Position numbers and translations under genes: made by a program
Part shown: positions 59,227 through 64,000 of the stretch, piece after piece
Layout: each line of letters begins with the position of its first letter
How positions within the stretch are numbered: position 1 is the stretch's first letter
Notes under the pieces: generated by a model
Told to the model about the DNA's origin: nothing
Database searches by the model: none
What the model saw: only the letters and a program-made list of their open reading frames with translations
Source of the DNA: Lithobates sylvaticus
Taxonomy: Eukaryota > Chordata > Amphibia > Anura > Ranidae
NCBI GenBank assembly: GCA_028564925.1
Contig: CM053031.1
Span: 163,348,726-163,412,725, forward strand
Length of the DNA: 64,000 nt
Reading direction: 5' to 3'

Positions 59227-59993
59227 GAGGTAGGTATGTTCCCCCAGGAGCATCATACCCAGAGATGTACATATTTTTGTCCTCCATCCAGCGATATTCA
59301 CTGTGTCCATATCTGGAGCTTCACAGCCTTACTTCAGAAAATGTGCCCGCTGTGTCCTCCTCACTGGGCCTATGTGAACTGCAGGTCCATTCATTCCAAT
59401 GAGGAGTTGCACTCATGGTGACTACACTGGAGAGTATCATCCTCATAGGAATAAATGGTGCTGTGGTGAGCATGTGTAGCATGAATTGGCAACTTGCGTA
59501 GATGCTTTCAGAAAGAAAGCCTGATTCACCTATGAATATCACTGGATGCAGAACGAAGGCAAGTACTTATCTAAGTGGGCTGCATTTTGAGGGGTTGGGC
59601 GGTATAGTTGTACTTAAGTTCAATTCATGCTATTTTGGGTTTGAGATGAGATATAGATATATATATATATATATATATCTCTATCCATCTATACATCTCT
59701 CTCCATATCTCTATCTATCCAAGTGTGTGCAAGTATATTTTTATGGGCTGTTTTTTTCCCCCTTTTTTGGGAAGATTTCTTACCACTTCATATTCCTGTG
59801 ACAATTTATTGTCACTGGAACAGTAACTGAGGGGAATTTGAGAAATATATTTCCATTTCAGGTGTTGAATTTCTCTTTAGAGAAGACCCTCTTCTCCCAG
59901 TTATGGCAACAGAAGTGGCGAAATCTGACCAAATCTAAACAAAGTTTTGATTGAAGCTATAATATATAAATACATTTACAAAGATGAACATGC
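59227..59993. other. Spacer with an AT and ATCT microsatellite
   Basis: A short (AT)n followed by TCTATC-type repeats at 59655-59720. No gene recognised. Confidence 0.45.
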
Positions 59994-59997
59994 TTAA

Positions 59998-60490
59998 CCA
60001 ATTCAGGACCGCCGCACGCGATATACGTCCTAACTTTGCTGGGGAAAATCGTTGTTATGGCAGCAGCTAGCTGCCATAACCCCCGGTAATCCTCGTGCTC
60101 GGCCTGCGGTACGGTTTCTGATAAGAGTGGTCTCTGCGGCGGAGTTCACCGCAAGCTCACTTTTATCAGCGGCGGGAGAGGCCCCCTCCGCCGCTTACCG
60201 GATCCGTTGCCAGCGGCGGAGGCAATCGGATCTTCACCCTGGCTGGGCATGGAGACGAGTGAGGGGAAGATGGCCCCCACCCGTCTGCATAACGATGCAG
60301 GGCGGAAGCAACGTCAAAAACGTCACTTCCACACACAGCTCTTAAAGAGCCATTTTTTTAAATGACCATTTTTTTTTTTATTGCATTTATATGTAAATAT
60401 GAGATCTGAGGTCTTTTTGACCCCCAGATCTCATATTTAAGAGGTCCTGGCATGCTTTTTTCCTATTACAAGGGATGTTTGTAATTTTCT
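59998..60490. mobile_element. TTAA-type MITE inserted beside L1
   Basis: TTAA at 59994-59997 precedes CCAATTCAGGACCGCCGCAC. Contains the palindromes GGCAGCAGCTAGCTGCC and AGATCTGAGG against CCCCCAGATCT. The right end merges into L1 coding sequence without a recognisable TTAA. Confidence 0.55.
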
Positions 60491-61440
60491 CCAGGGAATA
60501 TCAATCCCGTCCTTGTTGGAGCAGGATAGAATAGATTTGGAGGCACCAGTGACTTTAGAGGAACTAAAACGAGCAGTAGCTGAGATGCCCAGACGGGCTG
60601 CCAGTAGAAATATATAAAAGCTATGGTGAGGTACTTCTCCCTGAGCTGTTGGAAATATTGGGATCGGCGCTAGCCAATTGGAGACTTCCTACCTCAATGT
60701 CGGAAGCCACAATTTTCGTAATACACAAGGAGGGGAAAGACCAACTGGATGTCTCCTCCTATTGCCCAATCTCATTATTATGCACTGATGTAAAAATCTT
60801 GGAGAAAGTTTTAGCAAACCGTTTAAATACATGTATTCAAGGGTTGATACACCCGGACCAGTTGGGTTTTATCCCCAATAGATCAACAAGCATTAACATT
60901 AAGGAGTCATCTTAAACATGCAGATCCCTACTGATAACTTAGGTCCCAAGGCCATTTTGGCCTTGGATGCTGCTAAGGCCTTTGATAGCCTAGAATGGGA
61001 CTATCTATGGAAGGTGCTAGTCCGATTTGGGTTTGGCCCCTCCTATATTAGGTGGGTGAAGCTACTCTATAATGAACCAAGAGAAAAGATTAACAACGAA
61101 TATTCGGAAGTGTTCTAGCTGGAGAGAGGAACGAGACAGGGTTGTCCCGTCTCCCCTATTCTTCGCCCTCACAATGGAAACCCTAGCAATCATGACTAGA
61201 TCATGGCCAGACATACAGGGGTTCCAGCGCCAGCTAGAAGAGGACAGGATAGCACTGTTCGCAATTGACGTCCTGTTATTCCTTGGGGATGTTGAAAACT
61301 CGCTAAACCCAGTGATACAAATAGTTGGCGAGTTTGGGCGCTTTTCCGGCCTGGTCATCAATTGGGATAAGTCGGCTTTGTTACTGATCGACCCCCTTGG
61401 TGATCAGATGTTGCCATGTTTGGGGGGTTCTAAGTTATTT
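60491..61440 (+). pseudogene. L1-type LINE reverse transcriptase fragment
   Basis: Reads LEAPVTLEELKRAVAEMP, SEATIFVIHKEGKDQLDVSS, KILEKVLANRLN, HPDQLGFIPNRSTS, LALDAAKAFDSLEWDYLW, RQGCPVSPLFFALTMETLA and FSGLVINWDKSALL, the ordered blocks of an L1 reverse transcriptase. The polymerase active-site motif YADD or FADD reads FAID here, which would abolish catalysis. At least three frame breaks. Ends at an A15 run near 61447. Confidence 0.8.
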
Positions 61441-61860
61441 TCTAGCAAAAAAAAAAAAAAAACAACAGTTTTTAACTTGTAAACACCACATCTCAAAAAG
61501 AGGTTAAAGTGGTACAGGAAAAGCAGACATTGCTTTTTACATATTTAAAGCAGGGATCAGCGTTTTAAAAATAGCTTTGCCCAACAGTGGTTAAAAAAAA
61601 AAAAAAGAAAATTTTATTTGAGTACTTTGCTCTTTGCCGACTATGCCCTGCAGACTCACACTGCCCTGGATGCCACTTCTTTTCATCATTCAGTAAGCCC
61701 AAGGTGTCATGGATGCCCCTTTGGGGGTGCATCTCTCAGCCTTGAATTATAGCATTACTATACTCTGTACACAAAGGATCACGAGGAAGCTCATGTCCAT
61801 AGTGGGGATGGTATTGACACAGCACAAGATGATCCACAATGCCTGAAAATGGATATGGTC
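61441..61860. other. Junction DNA with TTAA-rich short repeats
   Basis: Contains poly(A) runs and a short segment between TTAA at 61504 and 61591 without clear inverted ends. The last 60 bases belong to the CR1-like LINE that follows. Confidence 0.35.
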
Positions 61861-62123
61861 CAGAAATATTTAGACAGCATAAAAGGTGAATAAAGCACCT
61901 GGACCAGATGGCATCCACCCACAGATCCTTATAAAATTGAGCGCTGTCATTTCAAACCCTTCGTTTCAAATTTTTGGGGACTCTTTCATGACTGGAATAG
62001 TACCACCAGATTGGCTTAAGGCCAATGTGGGGCCTATATTTAAAAAGGGATCAATGTCTTTACCAAGTAACTAATGATCTGTTAGTTTAACGTCTATAGT
62101 TGGGAAGATACTAGAGAGTTTAA

Positions 62124-62253
62124 AAGAGTTGTAAAGTCTCATAGTTTTTAACCTTAATGAAAAGGAGGATTGAGGCCGCTCTGACAAACCCTTGCACAGA
62201 GCAGGTTAGTATAACATGTTTGCCATTTTAAAAAACAAACCTTTACAATCACT
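62124..62253. mobile_element. TTAA-flanked MITE, 130 bp
   Basis: TTAA at 62120-62123 and 62254-62257; inverted ends AAGAGTTGTAAAG and CTTTACAATCACT. Non-coding. Confidence 0.75.
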
Positions 62254-62537
62254 TTAATAAAAGACAAGAGTTGTTGCTGGAAAAAAATATTTTAAGCAAC
62301 AGACAGCATGGATTCATGAAAGACAGAAATTGTCAAACAAATCTGATTTCTTCTTCTGAGAAGGTAAGTAAAACCTTAGACAAAGGGGTGGCTGTGGGCA
62401 TAGTGTACTTGGAAGCGTTTGACACAGTTCCCAACACTGGGCTAATGCGAAAGGTTAAGTCTAAAGGCCTGGTAAAATCAGTTTGTAAAGGGATAGCAAA
62501 CTGGCTAAAAAGACCGTATTCAGAAAGGAGTGGTTAA

Positions 62538-63517
62538 CCGCTTCCCGACCAGCGCACACACATACGTCAGCAGAATGGCACGGACAGGCATAAGGGCGTA
62601 CAGGTACGTCCCTTTGAATTTGCTGCCGTGCCATCGTACGCGCGCCGGTCGGGACCCCCGTGAGTCCGGTCGCGGGTCATGCGGACTCGATCGCTGGGGG
62701 GATACCCGCGATCGTCTCACGGGGAGGAAGAACGGGGAGATGCGGAAGTAAACAGCATCTCCCCATTCTCCCTAGCAACAAGTGACACTGATCTCTGCTC
62801 CCTGTGATTGGAGAAGAGATCAGTGACTGTCACACACAGCCATGCCCCCCACAGTTAGCAACATGCCCCTAGGACACACTAACCCCTTCACTACCACCCC
62901 CTGGTTAACCCCTTCACCGCCAGTGTCATTTACACAGGAATCAGTGCATTTGTATAGCACTGATTGCTGTATAAATGACAATGGTCCCAAAAATGTGTCA
63001 AAAATGTCCCGATGTGTTCGCCATAATGTCGCAGTCACAATAAAAATCACTGATGGCCGCCATTACTAGTAAAAAATTTTTTATAAAAATGCTATAAAAC
63101 TATCCTTTATTTTGTAAATGCTACAACTTTTGTGCAAACCAATCGCTTATTGCGATTTTTTTTTTATTAAAAATATGTACAAGAATACGTATCGGCCTAA
63201 ACTGAGGAAAGAAAAAAAACAAAAAACGTTTTTATATATTTTTGGGGGATATTTATTATAGCAAAAAGTAAAAAAATAATGTGTTTTTTCAAAATTGACG
63301 CTTTTTTTTTCTGTTTATAGCGCAAAAAACAAAAACCGCAGGGGTGATCAAATACCACCAAAAGAAAGCTCTATTTGTGGAAAAAAAAAAAAAGGACATC
63401 AATTTGGTTTGGAAGCCACGTCGCACAACCGCGCAATTGTGAGTAAAAGCGACGCAGTGCCGAATCGCAAAAAGTGCTCTGGTCTTAAGCCAGCAAAATG
63501 GTTCGGTCTGAAAGTGG
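62538..63517. mobile_element. TTAA-flanked MITE, 980 bp, intact ends
   Basis: TTAA at 62534-62537 and 63518-63521; the ends CCGCTTCCCGACC and GGTCTGAAAGTGG lie inside. Interior shared with 42211-43184 and 54778-55645. Flanking LINE coding continues across the insertion (TATTCAGAAAGGAGTGG on the left and TATTCTGAATGGTCTAGG on the right). Confidence 0.85.
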
Positions 63518-63521
63518 TTAA

Positions 63522-63936
63522 GAATTCATATTCTGAATGGTCTAGGGTTGTTAGTGGTGGACCCCAAGGTCCAGTGTTGGGATGCTTACTTTTTAATATA
63601 CTTATAAATTATATATGGTCTGGGATTAAAAGTATTATTTCAGTCTTTGCAGATGACACCAAGCTATGCAGTGGAATAATGTCCTTACAGGATGTCTTTA
63701 ACTTACACGCAAACCTCAATGCTCCGTTTAATTGGGCAACTGTGTGGCAAATGAGGTTTAATGTTGATAAATGTAAAGTTATGCACTTGGGGACTAAGAA
63801 AATGCATGTATCATACATACTAGGGAGAGTACAACTGGGGGAATTAATGGTAGAGAAGGATCTGGGTGTTCTGGTAGATCATAAGCTTAATAATTGTGCG
63901 GCCCCAAAGCCCACCAGTGTGGCCCCATCAGCATAA
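63522..63936 (+). pseudogene. CR1-like reverse transcriptase, palm and thumb
   Basis: Continuous frame after the MITE: SRVVSGGPQGPVLGCLLFNI, FADDTKLCSG (active site), WQMRFNVDKCKVMHLGTKKM and LGVLVDHKLN. The usual SGVPQGS motif reads SGGPQGP. Truncated by the insertion at its start. Confidence 0.75.
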
Positions 63937-64000
63937 TCAATGAAGGAGCAATTACCCGTTTTCAAAATGTTATCACAAAATATAAAACTTTTTTTTAAAT

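Larger units (their letters stand above)
61861..63950 (+). mobile_element. CR1/Rex1-like LINE split by two TTAA elements
   Basis: Reverse transcriptase pieces occur in order: NKAPGPDGIHPQILIKLSAV (61886), RQHGFMKDRNCQTNLISSSE and EAFDTVPNTGLMRKV (62300-62450), then GGPQGPVLGCLLFNIL, FADDTKLCSG and MRFNVDKCKVMHLGTKK (63560-63810). FADD is intact. The frames are broken. MITEs at 62124-62253 and 62538-63517 interrupt it. The 3' end is not seen before the window closes. Confidence 0.75.

Overview
This is a stretch of a large vertebrate genome, almost certainly an anuran amphibian and most likely a ranid-type frog. The evidence is a spliced protein-coding gene with GT-AG introns and a poly(A) signal, plus a repeat spectrum typical of frogs: several DIRS retroelements, Penelope-type repeats with hammerhead-like cores, L1, L2 and CR1-like LINEs, Tc1 transposons, many TTAA-flanked MITEs and a long palindromic DNA element. 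No bacterial genes, CRISPR array or canonical tRNA or rRNA gene is visible.

The only host gene I can support is on the minus strand. Its last two coding exons (57067-57157 and 45605-45711) encode the C-terminus of the deubiquitinase USP7 (HAUSP), ending in [10 protein letters not shown] 3' UTR of about 1.2 kb runs to a poly(A) signal near 44430. The intron between these exons is about 11.4 kb and is filled with transposons: four Tc1-type or Tc1-derived copies and remnants, two DIRS fragments and several MITEs.

Layout. 1-1605: minus-strand Penelope-type remnant with a foldback terminal repeat carrying a hammerhead-like motif. 1620-3180: tRNA-derived SINE-like pair and a TA-flanked DNA element. 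3365-5275: another hammerhead-bearing foldback, an L1 endonuclease fragment and an ERV LTR with a tRNA-Pro primer-binding site. 5450-12362: a long decayed L1 carrying an inserted Tc1 with an almost complete transposase and a TTAA MITE. 12363-19320: an ERV fossil whose integrase region is interrupted by a young 5.5-kb LTR element with no recognisable coding interior. 19621-21938: a 2.3-kb near-perfect palindrome with outward-facing TATA boxes and poly(A) signals. 22141-23440: L1 and Penelope-type remains. 23440-37230: a five-level nest (DIRS in DIRS, then a hammerhead foldback, then a TTAA element, then an L2 LINE). 37231-44411: intergenic DNA with MITEs and a second large hammerhead foldback. 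44412-57157: USP7 3' end and its intron. 57158-64000: upstream DNA (USP7 intron or beyond) with nested MITEs, an L1 reverse transcriptase fragment and a CR1-like LINE split by two TTAA elements.

The most notable pattern is a recurring set of inverted-repeat elements that each carry a CTGANGA - hairpin - GAA - ACGCGT motif, the core of the short-stem-III hammerhead ribozymes known from Penelope-like retroelements. At least five loci fit, in various states of decay. All family assignments were made by reading the sequence; no database search was run.
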